64,000 nt of DNA from Euglena gracilis (Eukaryota; Euglenida; Euglenophyceae; Euglenales), in contig CP154956.1 in the NCBI GenBank assembly GCA_039621445.1, positions 33,453,437 to 33,517,436 on the forward strand, read 5' to 3'. Position numbers and translations under genes: made by a program. Shown piece by piece: positions 42,142-51,500 of the stretch. Below the pieces are notes generated by a model. It was given only the letters and a program-made list of their open reading frames with translations. It was not told the origin of the DNA and ran no database searches. The number at the start of each line of letters is the position of its first letter. Position 1 is the first letter of the stretch.

Positions 42142-43334
42142 TTTTCCCCTCTCGCCGGTTCGGTGACCGTGCGCGGAATGGGCTCCCCGGCAGGCCGAGT
42201 GGGGGAAAACAGTCACCCGGCGCTCCGGTAAAAATAGGCACACGCGCCCCAAAAATTCCCTTTTTTTGTGTCTTTCGGTCCCTGAATTCAGCCAGAACCT
42301 GGGTTCCGGCAGCCAAATAATTCAAAAATTGGGGGGGGGGGAACGGTATTTTTGGCCAACTCCTTGGGGGTGCCTCTGAAGCAGTAGGGGGGGGGGAGGA
42401 AAAGCCTGGATTGAATTTAAAAAACGGTAGCGGGGGGGACGGAAGAACACCTTCACCTTGATTCCCAGCGCCGCTTGCTCTTCCTTTTTTTGAAATTGGA
42501 TTCTTTCTTTTTGATTGACCTTCCGGATTGACTTTTTGAAATTCTTGGACAATTGTTTCCTTGAAATCAGGTTGAATTTTTGATATTCCTTCCTTCAGCA
42601 TGCACAATTCTTTGAATGAAACATTCGGAAGAGAGAACCAGGGGGGGAAAAGTACACAGGTAAAAAAAGTAGCGGAATGGGGCAGAATATTCGCTAATTC
42701 CAGTGCGCAGGCGCCAGGCCGCCTCCCGCCGCCCACACTCCCCTTCCTACCGAGGCGCCCGGCCTCGCCTGCCTTCGGCTAACCTCGGAGGCGGGAGCGG
42801 GGGGCGATGCGCACCTCATCGGCGAAGTGAACGAATTGTACAAACAAACGTCAGGGCGGTTCAGGTATAAGGAGGGCAGGGGTGTGGCCTTGGCCTCGGC
42901 CTTGGCCTTTGGCGTTTGGTGCCCGGGTGCTTCCCTTGGCCGGCTGGGGGGGGGGTCTGCTCTGCCCCTGGCTGCCGCCCGCCTCTGGCTTCCGGCCTTG
43001 GGCGCCAGCCTCCTCCTGCCTCCACAGTATCAGTGTCAGTGTGAAGGACAGGGGCAGAGACATCCGCTGCCATCCGTCGGCTCGCCTCCGACGGTGTAGT
43101 CTCCATGTACCCAGCCTCCGCCAGCGTCTTGATCCACTGCGCAGCAGGCACTCAGGCGAATCGGCAGGCAAGGAACGGCAGCAGCAGCAGCAGCCCCACA
43201 AATACAACCCCCGCTACCCAGTACGGTTTGACGCCAGGCTTTTCCAACCACCCCCGGGGCGGTGGGCTGGCATGGGTAGCCGTGGGTAGGGGAAAATGGG
43301 TGGCCTCCGGGTTGGGGCCGGAAAGGGCCGGGAC
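42142..43334. other. 3-prime flank of the gypsy element; no LTR recognised
   Basis: A 3-prime LTR would be expected between the pol stop and here, but I could not match this DNA to the DNA right of 53.69 kb. GGCCTTGGCCTCGG-type repeats occur at 42880-42915. Confidence 0.4.
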
Positions 43335-46300
43335 TCACCAGGCCCGCGTTGGGGGGATTGAGGACGCAGACACCGGCGGTGGTGCCCTCTCGCCGCCTTG
43401 AGGCTGAGGACGGGTCCTGGAGGTGCAACGGGAAGGAGCCATGGGTGGCGAAGGCTCCATTGGGACAGGGGATGAACGGGGCGCACTGGGTATGGGGGTG
43501 CGCTGGCAGGAAATGGCGTGAGAGGAACGGGGACGGCGTGGCACAGGCCGGCGGCATGGGGGGGTGCCGGCCCGTACACACCGGGAAGGCCGCAGGCGGA
43601 GGGGGCACCGCGTCCCCGCCCGCAGCCGGGAAATGGTTCGGAATGGGCACATACGGAGAATGGGTGAACATCGCAGAGCAGCCACAGCCGCCTGGGGGGC
43701 AGCCACAGCAGCCTGGTTGGCAGCCACCACCGTCGCCTGGGGGGCGGCCACAGCAGCCTGGGAGGCAGCCACAGCCGCCTGGGGGGCAGCGTGCGGCAGC
43801 AAATGAGCGAACGCAGACACGGGCTGCGCACACTCAGCTCCTGTCGATGGACACACCAAGGTTGATACTGCAGCAGAGGGGATCTGGGGATCAGCCTCCT
43901 GCGACAGCTGGGGAAACGCAGAGACGGAGGGACGGTCGGACGGGTGGTGCACGAAGTGCAGCGGGACGGGCTGGTGCGATGCAGCGGCGGCGACAGTCCG
44001 CGGTGGATCCTGACCTAGCGCTGGCGGTGGATCGCATGTCGGGACGTGCTGTGCTGCAGGCACCGCTGTGCCCACTGGGGGGTCCGCTGACTCCCCTTCC
44101 TGGCTGCTTGCCTCCTCGTCCTTCTTGATGTCCTCGTGGGGCCAGACCCACTCCTCGGGTGGGTCTTCCCACTCGGCGTTGTTGATGACCTCCTGCTCCT
44201 GCTTCTTCACCTCCGCGATGATGACCGCCACCTCAGCCGGGTTGCGGTGGAGGTAGTCCAGCAGGTCCACCTTGAGCTTCTTGGACTTGGCGTACTCGAT
44301 CATCTGGTGAGAGTAGCGATGGAAGAAATTCTTCAACGGCTCCCACGTGAGAGTCGGGTGGCCCTCCCACTTCACCTCGAACTCCCAGTCGCCGTCGTCT
44401 CGTCTGCGGTGCCGCCGGATCTCCTCCACCGTCCACTCCTCGATGTCCACGTCTTCTTGCGGTCTGGCCTGCCGGTAGACGAACATCTTGGGCGGGCCCC
44501 ACAGCCGCGTGTCATCGCGGTAGGCCTTCAGCTGGCAGCGGTGGGCCTCTTGGCGGCGGCCCTCCTCCAGCTCCAGCTCGTACGAGTGCTCGCCACGGCG
44601 CGCGGTGACCCGGGCTGGGCCAAGCCAGTAGCTCTCGAGCTTCTGGCCCGGCCGTCTCGGAGGCCGGAGGTACCAGACCAGGTCTCCCTTGGCGAACTCC
44701 TCGAGGTCCTTCCTGCTCCGGTTCTTCTGGTCCGCTTGCCGCTTGTGGAGGTCGTTGAGGACGTCGGCGACCTTCTGGTCCACGGCCGTCTGTCTCTCGA
44801 AGAACGACACGGCATCCTCCACCATGACCGGAGCCTTGTACGGTACGCCACCAGTCCACCGATGCCGTCCATACAGCACCTCGTACGGACTCAGGCCGTG
44901 CTGCGCCTTGGAGTCGTTCAACTTCTGCACTGCCCTGGGCAGGGACTCCACCCAGGTGATCGGGGCCTCGGCCTTCTCGCTCCGGATCCGCTTCTGCAGC
45001 TGCGCACCGAGGGACTCCGCCCGCCCGTTCGCCGCGTGGTGGTACGCCTGGGCATAGGCGTGGCGGATCCCGTGCAGGCCGCACATGCTGCGCCACCACG
45101 CGCCAGCAAAGTGCGGCCCGCGATCACTCGTGATCACGCTGGGCAGCCCGTGCGGCGACCACCACCCCCGGTACATCGCCTTGGCCACGGTGGCGGCGGT
45201 GAGGCCGCGCGTGTGGTGGGCCGTGGCCACGACCCACCCACTGTGGCGATCGACGCAGGCGGCGAACACGTTGTACAGCTGCCCCTCGAAGTCCACCTCC
45301 GGCATCACGAAGAGGTCGATGGCCACCGAGGCCATGATGTACGGCGGGACGGGCGTCGGGCAGACCTTCAGCCGCAGGGGCTGGTGCGGGTGCTCGGTGG
45401 CCTGGCACACCGGGCACGTCCGCTGCAGCCCACCGGCCACCTTCGCCGCCTCCATCCGGTCCGCGAAGACGTAGGTGCGCTCGGCCTCCTCCACCAGCCG
45501 GTCCCCGCCAACATGGCCAGAGACCGAGTGCTGCTCCCTCAGCACCTCCGCCAGCAGCCCGCTCGGCACACACCACCTCCCCGCCGAGACGAGCCGCCCA
45601 TCCACCAGCTGGAACCCGCTGGGCCAGCCCGGGCCGTTGTGGGCCTGGTCCCAGACGGGCTTCCAGCGCGGGCACACCGCGTACGCCTTGCTCCAGTCCA
45701 TGTCGAAGACGTTGATGTCCAGGTCAGGCTGCGGGGGCACAGGATCAGCGGTTGACGGCACACCTGCTGCGGGCGCTGCAGACGGGACTGACGCGGCCGG
45801 TGACGGCACACCGGCTGTGGGCGCTGCGGACGGTGCGATGGACTGCGGTGCGGTGGACTGCGGTGCTGGTGATGGGACTGGCGATGGCGCGTTGGATGAT
45901 GGTGCTGGCACGGACGCTGGTGATGCGATGCACGACGCAGACGGTGGGACTGCCGCAGACAATGCCGACGGTGGGACTGCTGCGGCCGCGGGGGACGAGG
46001 CTGACGGGTGCATCTCGCGTGGGTGCTCGGACCGCGTACCGTGCGGGGCGTCTGCTGGGGCGTCTCGGGCGTTGCGCTGCGTGTCGAGGCGGCTGCGCGT
46101 GGTGACGGCGATGTGGGACGCTGACGGGACCGCGGCGAATGACTGGAGCGGGATCAGCTGGATGACGGCCAGCTCTCTCCCCTCCTTCAGGGTTGACCTC
46201 TCCACCTGTTCCGCCTTGGTCTCCTCGTCCTCGGGATGCACCGCCTTCGGGGTGGACTTCTCGCGCAGCTTCTCCTCCAGGATGTGGGCCTTCATCTCCT

Positions 46301-47876
46301 TCGTGTCGGCCTCGGTGCCGTGCCACGAGGTGTCGCGCCAGCCTTGTGAGGCCGGGTAGGCCCAGCGGGACATGGCATCGCCCACCACGTTGGTCTCGCC
46401 GGGGACGTGCACCACGGTGATGCGGAACTCGTTGAGCTTCGCATGCCATCTGGCCCGCCTCCCCTGCGGGCCCACTCCGGCGACGTACTCCTTGTACCAC
46501 GACTCCAGGCTGCGGTGGTCGGTCAGGACGAGGATCTCGTTGTCCAGCAGGAAGCCCGCCCACTTGTCGAGGGCGGCCACCACGGCATACGTCTCCTTGT
46601 CCCGGACATCCCACCGAAGGCGCTGCCCCTCGGTGAGCTTCCGGGACATGAAGGCCACCGGGACGGAGGCCCCCGGCCGCAGGTCCTCCACCCGCGGCAC
46701 GCCGTCGATGTTCGGGAACTGCTCCAGCACCGCTCCGATGGCGTAGTCCGACGCGTCGGTGCGCAGGACGAACGGCTTGGCTGGATCGATGTGGAACAGC
46801 TCCAGGTCGGTGACGAGGGCCGTCTTCAGCTTGTCGAACGCCTCCTTCTCCTGCTCCGTACACACCACTGGGTGCTTGGATCCCGCCTTGGTCAGCTCCC
46901 TCGGCAACTTCAGCTTCTCCTGCAACGGCGCCGCCAGCTCCGCGTAGAGTCTCACGTAGCCCGCATAGTAATTGCAGACGCCGAGAAACGCGCGGAGACT
47001 GCTGACCGTCGGCGGCAGCTGCCAGTGCTGCACCGCCGACAGCTTGCCTGGGGCAGGCGCCCTCCTGCCGTGCCCCAGGACATGCCCCACGAACTCGACC
47101 TGCCTCATGAAGAGCTTGACCTTGCGGCTGTCGCTGACCCATCTGTCCTTCTCCAAGGCCAGCAACGTCTCACGGACGTCTCGGGCATGCTTCTGGTAGA
47201 ACTCCTCGTCCGTCTCCTCCGCTCCCTGCCGCGTACTGACGATGATGTCGTCGAAGTACGGGCGGGAGTGCGCCTTCACCGCCGCGCAGGTGGCGTCGAT
47301 GTCACGCTGCAGGAGGGCGGGCCCGATGTTGATCCCCTGCGGGACCACACGCCACTGCCACAGCCCACCCGGCAGCTGGACGTTCGTCACCGGTCGGCTC
47401 TCCTCCGCCAAGGCCACCTGGTGGAACGCGTCCCGCAAGTCGATGGTGCTGAAGAGGGTACACTTCGCCTGCTCCGCCACGATCTCCTCCGTCAAGGGCA
47501 AGGGGTAGCTGTCCGCCATGATCTGCAGGTTCGTCACCGCGTAGTCACACACCATCCTCCACTTCCCGTTCTTCTTCCGAATCGGGAAGGCCGCCGCCCG
47601 CCACGGGCCGCCGCCCGGCTCCACCTTCCGGTCGCGGCGGCACTCCTCCTCCATCTCCCGCAGCGCCTCCAGCCGCTCGCCCTTCAGGTGGATCACCCTC
47701 CCCACCACCGGCGGATCGGGGTGGACGCGGTCGCAGAAGACGCGGCCCTCGAACTCCTTGAGCATCTCGGCGCGCAGCTGGACGGCCAGGGGATGCTGCT
47801 CCTCCGCCTCGGCCGTGACCACCCCACGGACTTCCTTCGCCTCCTTGGCCGCATCGATCAGCACCTTGGCCACCAT
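43335..47876 (-). CDS. pol: Gypsy pol: reverse transcriptase, RNase H, integrase, chromodomain
   Basis: 1513 codons without a stop. Reverse transcriptase with LFSTIDLRDAFHQV and the catalytic YFDD (about residue 207); RNase H beginning LRTDASDYAIGAVLEQ (about residue 375); an integrase zinc region (H-x3-H then CPVC); an integrase core with Asp in SVAIDLF, Asp in TSDRGPHFAG and Glu in NGRAES. A chromodomain follows, with EEWTVEEI, WEFEVKWEGH and LTWEPLKNF (44260-44440). Such chromodomains steer integration to particular chromatin. After it come an acidic linker and a Pro/Ala-rich tail with repeated QAAVAAP. The start is given as the first Met, but translation probably enters from the upstream protease frame by a frameshift near 47.93 kb. 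The open frame suggests a young copy. Confidence 0.93.
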   Translation of the reverse strand: MVAKVLIDAAKEAKEVRGVVTAEAEEQHPLAVQLRAEMLKEFEGRVFCDRVHPDPPVVGRVIHLKGERLEALREMEEECRRDRKVEPGGGPWRAAAFPIRKKNGKWRMVCDYAVTNLQIMADSYPLPLTEEIVAEQAKCTLFSTIDLRDAFHQVALAEESRPVTNVQLPGGLWQWRVVPQGINIGPALLQRDIDATCAAVKAHSRPYFDDIIVSTRQGAEETDEEFYQKHARDVRETLLALEKDRWVSDSRKVKLFMRQVEFVGHVLGHGRRAPAPGKLSAVQHWQLPPTVSSLRAFLGVCNYYAGYVRLYAELAAPLQEKLKLPRELTKAGSKHPVVCTEQEKEAFDKLKTALVTDLELFHIDPAKPFVLRTDASDYAIGAVLEQFPNIDGVPRVEDLRPGASVPVAFMSRKLTEGQRLRWDVRDKETYAVVAALDKWAGFLLDNEILVLTDHRSLESWYKEYVAGVGPQGRRARWHAKLNEFRITVVHVPGETNVVGDAMSRWAYPASQGWRDTSWHGTEADTKEMKAHILEEKLREKSTPKAVHPEDEETKAEQVERSTLKEGRELAVIQLIPLQSFAAVPSASHIAVTTRSRLDTQRNARDAPADAPHGTRSEHPREMHPSASSPAAAAVPPSALSAAVPPSASCIASPASVPAPSSNAPSPVPSPAPQSTAPQSIAPSAAPTAGVPSPAASVPSAAPAAGVPSTADPVPPQPDLDINVFDMDWSKAYAVCPRWKPVWDQAHNGPGWPSGFQLVDGRLVSAGRWCVPSGLLAEVLREQHSVSGHVGGDRLVEEAERTYVFADRMEAAKVAGGLQRTCPVCQATEHPHQPLRLKVCPTPVPPYIMASVAIDLFVMPEVDFEGQLYNVFAACVDRHSGWVVATAHHTRGLTAATVAKAMYRGWWSPHGLPSVITSDRGPHFAGAWWRSMCGLHGIRHAYAQAYHHAANGRAESLGAQLQKRIRSEKAEAPITWVESLPRAVQKLNDSKAQHGLSPYEVLYGRHRWTGGVPYKAPVMVEDAVSFFERQTAVDQKVADVLNDLHKRQADQKNRSRKDLEEFAKGDLVWYLRPPRRPGQKLESYWLGPARVTARRGEHSYELELEEGRRQEAHRCQLKAYRDDTRLWGPPKMFVYRQARPQEDVDIEEWTVEEIRRHRRRDDGDWEFEVKWEGHPTLTWEPLKNFFHRYSHQMIEYAKSKKLKVDLLDYLHRNPAEVAVIIAEVKKQEQEVINNAEWEDPPEEWVWPHEDIKKDEEASSQEGESADPPVGTAVPAAQHVPTCDPPPALGQDPPRTVAAAASHQPVPLHFVHHPSDRPSVSAFPQLSQEADPQIPSAAVSTLVCPSTGAECAQPVSAFAHLLPHAAPQAAVAASQAAVAAPQATVVAANQAAVAAPQAAVAALRCSPILRMCPFRTISRLRAGTRCPLRLRPSRCVRAGTPPCRRPVPRRPRSSHAISCQRTPIPSAPRSSPVPMEPSPPMAPSRCTSRTRPQPQGGERAPPPVSASSIPPTRAW
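43680..43800. repeat. In-frame repeat encoding QAAVAAP-type units
   Basis: Five or so copies of a 24-30 bp unit around GCAGCCACAGCCGCCTGGGG in the pol C-terminal tail. Confidence 0.75.
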
Positions 47877-48186
47877 TGCCTCCTCCTCGGCGTCCAGGGC
47901 CTCGTCCTCCTCGTCTCCGTCGGGGCCGTTGACCCCGACGGTGAGCCTCGGCCTCCATCTCCTCCTCCACTTCGGACGGCGTGCGGGGCAACGGCGACGG
48001 GCTGCGTGCTCGGACGGTCGCGTGGGTGCGTGTGCTTAGCGCTGCGATCTCGCTTGCTTCGGTGCCGGCGATGACCCATCGGGGGTCGTCGTGGAGCTGG
48101 AGCGCATCCCGCCAGGGTTGCACATCCCACCTGTGCTCCTTCAGCCAGGGGTAACCCAGAATCAGGTCACACCCTATATCACCGTC
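47545..48186 (-). CDS. Gypsy protease C-terminal part and linker (frame distinct from pol)
   Basis: Reads DGDIGCDLILGYPWLKEHRWDV, given here as DGDIGCD and LILGYPWLKEHRWDV, the C-terminal motif of retroviral-type aspartic proteases (ILG followed by a hydrophobic/Trp-Leu segment). A low-complexity linker follows. The frame then overlaps pol and needs a one-base shift near 47.93 kb to continue as pol. Its N-terminal half lies beyond the DIRS insertion. Confidence 0.75.
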   Translation of the reverse strand, partial: DGDIGCDLILGYPWLKEHRWDVQPWRDALQLHDDPRWVIAGTEASEIAALSTRTHATVRARSPSPLPRTPSEVEEEMEAEAHRRGQRPRRRRGGRGPGRRGGGNGGQGADRCGQGGEGSPWGGHGRGGGAASPGRPAARRDAQGVRGPRLLRPRPPRSAGGGEGDPPEGRAAGGAAGDGGGVPPRPEGGAGRRPVAGGGLPDSEEEREVEDGV

Positions 48187-48210
48187 GACCATTCGGGCTC
48201 CGCACTGCGA

Positions 48211-48316
48211 GATGGTGAGGTCCTGCTTTCCTTGCCGGCTGTTCTGTTCTGGTGTGTTTGTGCGTGTGCGGGGGGTGCTTCTTACTGCTTTTTGTTGCCG
48301 GAGTTGGCTGATTCCT
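48211..48316 (+). repeat. DIRS left inverted terminal repeat
   Basis: From GATGGTGAGGTCCTGC to GCCGGAGTTGGC. Inverse of 52632-52736, almost identical in the outer 78 bp. Confidence 0.9.
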
Positions 48317-48543
48317 AATTCTGCCCTTCGACCTCAAGGAGAAAGAATTTTACTGCTACGAGTTCACTTGGAAAATATTTACAAGGAGCATTACATTCAC
48401 CGAAGAACGGCGAATTATCCACTGGTGGATCAAAAGTTTTTGCTGACCTTCGACTTCCAGGAGGAAGAATTCAACTCTTCGAGTTCAACTGGAATTATCC
48501 CAGAAATATTTCAATTAAGAAGACAGCATCACACTGGACTTCC

Positions 48544-51500
48544 ATGAAGAATGATCTGCAAAGAAATTCAAACTGCCAAGAAGAACTCCAACGAACTTCC
48601 AAGAAAACAGCTGGGGAAGGTGGACACACAGCAGCAGCTGCAGAAGGTGATGAGGCGGCAGCAGCACGTCAGTCCGTGGCCATCGCAACCCCCCCACCCC
48701 CCAGCAATTCAAAGTTTTCAGGATCCCCCACTCAAAATGATGGCCATGGACCATGGACAGCAGTGGTCAGGAAGAGAAGACAGAGGGGGACTACCATCAC
48801 AGGTCCAACAGACTCCACCCCTTTTTCCCAATTCCTCCCCTTCCAGGGGAAAAAGCAAAGGCTATGGCAGCCTCTCTGGAGATATCAGAAATCCAAAGGA
48901 TTCAAATCAAACTCAAGGCTATGGCAGCCATCATTTAACAGGGCCTGGGGCCCAGAATCAAGGCTATGGCAGCCAGCATTCAAGAGGGCAGTGGGCCCAG
49001 TTGCAAGGCTATGGCAGCCTGTATCCCAACCTGGGAAGATCCCACTGGGGGAAGGTATGTCCAACTTACCCCACAGCTCCCTCAATCAAAAACCCCTCAG
49101 GAGCTGCCCATCCAAGCAAGCAGCCCCCCCTTCAGGGGCAGGCCAATGGAGGCCATTATATCCAAGAGGCCAATGGAGGCCAGAGGGAAAATATCAAGGC
49201 CAATGGAGGCCATTTCAATCAAAATCAGGTGGCCATGGGAGGCCAATGCATTCAAGACCACAGCCCTTGGGGGGGAGGCCCAAGATTGGCTACACCAGGG
49301 CCCCCCCAGAAGATAATCAGCCCACACCCCCCAGCTGTATATGTACCTCCCCACTGCAGAAACAGACCTTCCCCCATCTTTCAAAAACAGGGGGAAAGCC
49401 TGTCTTTGAGCAGCCCTATGGCAGGGCCAGAGGTGACCCCAGTGATGGGGCAGCCAGAGAGGACCCCAGTGATGGGGCAGCCAGGGGGAAGGACCCCAGT
49501 GATGGGGCCTGTGGAATCCCCAGACACATTACATCCAGGGGTGCCCCCTTACAAAGCCCTGCAGGCCAGTATCCCCCATTGGGAAAAGGCAGGTGCCAGC
49601 AGAGAGGTATTAAACCTGATAAGGGAAGGGGTCATGGCAGATCTTCCCCTCCCCCCTCTAATGTCCTTAAAAGTTCCCTTCAAAGCCCCCCAGGAAGTAA
49701 TGACTGCCCAAAAAATTCTGAGAGAATACGAATGTGCAGGGGCAACCAGGCAAATCCCCCCAGAGGAGGCAAAACATTTTGTCCCTTACTTCATAATTTC
49801 CAAAAAAGAAGGGAAAAAGACCAAGGAAAGACTAATTTCAGATTGTCGACAGTTAAATCACTATTTCACCCCCCAGAAGTTCAGACTGGAACACATGGGA
49901 AACATTTTCCCATATCTCAGAAAGGGTTGGTTCTGTGGAAAAATAGATCTGAAAGATGCTTATTGCAATTTAAAGCTGCACAGCGGCCTGGAAAAGCATG
50001 TCTGCATGCAAGTGGGGGGGGAAACGTGGCAATTTCAAGCTGCATGCTTTGGGTTAAGCAGCCTGCCACAAAAGTTTATGACTCTCATGAGAGTCTGGGA
50101 AAGGAAATGGAGGACGGAAGGAAAGGTAGTTTTCATCTACCTAGACGACATTTTGCTGTTAGCCCCCAGCAAAAAGACAGCAGCCCAGCATTTGGCAGAA
50201 ATGAAAAAAGATCTTTTACTGGCAGGTTTCAGAATAAACCTCCCCAAATCATGTCTGGAACCAACACAAGAAATAAAGCATTTGGGCCAGTGGATCAATT
50301 TGAAAAAAGGCCAGCTGGAAATTCCACAGGAAAAATTAAAATCCCTAAGAAAGGAATTAGGAAAGGTGCTGACAGCACAAAAGATGAGCTGCAGAAAACT
50401 CAGCTCTATTGTAGGGCAAGTCAGAAGCTATTTAGTTTCAATGCCTTTTCTCAGAATTCTGACAGATCAACTTTGCAAAATGGTGGATTTGCACACAAAG
50501 TGGGGTTGGGACCACACCCTGACCATTCCCCAGGGGGTCAAAGATCAAATTGTGGAGTTAAAAACGTTTTTGCAGCCAGGTGTGGGCAGAGCCTTTCAAT
50601 CCCAGGCCTCTCAGGAACTGTTCTCAGACAGCAGCACCTGGCAATGGGGGGGGCTGGACAAAAAGTCTGGTCAAAAGGTCCAGGATTTCTGGAGGGACCT
50701 GCATGTCCTTCACATCAATCAAAAAGAATTGATGTCTGCGGTGGAAACTGTAAAGGCTTTGGCAAAACCAAAACAAACCATTGTTCTTCATGTGGACAGC
50801 CAGGTGGCAGTCAGTTATTTGACAAAATGGGGAGGCAAAAAGCCATATTTAAATTCCATCCTAAAACCCCTTCTGTACCATTGCCAAGAAAGGCAAATCA
50901 ACTTGCAGGTGGTTTGGGTTCCCACAAAAGAACAATTGGCAGACTCCCTGACCAGGGAGCAAAAAGATCCAGGGGATTATACCCTGAATCTGACCATTTT
51001 TCACCAGATTCTGAAGTTTTTCAAAAACCACATCACCCCAGAGGTGGACATGTTTTGCACACCCAGCAACAAAAAATTCCCCAAGTTCATTTGTCGATAC
51101 CCCCACCAAGGGGCTTTGTTGGTGGATGCTCTGAAGGCAGATTTAAGGGGTCTCCCCCCAGTTTATGCCAACCCTCCCTGGAGCATCATTCCCCAATGGA
51201 TTCAGAGATTAATGTTAAACCCAGACCTAATTTGTCTGTTGATTGTACCCCACTGGGCTTCGACATCATGGTGGCGCCAATTAATGTCAATCAGGCAGCC
51301 AGGCAGCAAGGTTTTGCTAGTACCCCCCCAGTGGGGTCTGTTCACCAACTGCTGGGGGGAGGAGATGCCCCCCCCAAGGTGGAATTTGGCCTGCTTGATT
51401 GTGTCAGGCAAATATTACAATCCCAGGAAGTTTCGATGTCCAGTATCGACACTTACATAAAAAATCTGGGAAATGTCAAAAGATATGACTCAGCCTTCAG

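Noticed and set aside
41662-42736. Frames with Ala-His, Thr-Arg or Val-Cys repeats
   Set aside because: Translation of the GTGCGT microsatellite.
43349-44128. 259-codon plus-strand glycine/alanine-rich frame
   Set aside because: Antisense to the repetitive pol tail.
44136-45755. 539-codon plus-strand open frame
   Set aside because: Antisense to the gypsy integrase/chromodomain region; composition is a mirror of the GC-rich pol codons and no domain is seen.
46407-48074. 555-codon plus-strand open frame
   Set aside because: Antisense shadow of the gypsy reverse transcriptase and linker.
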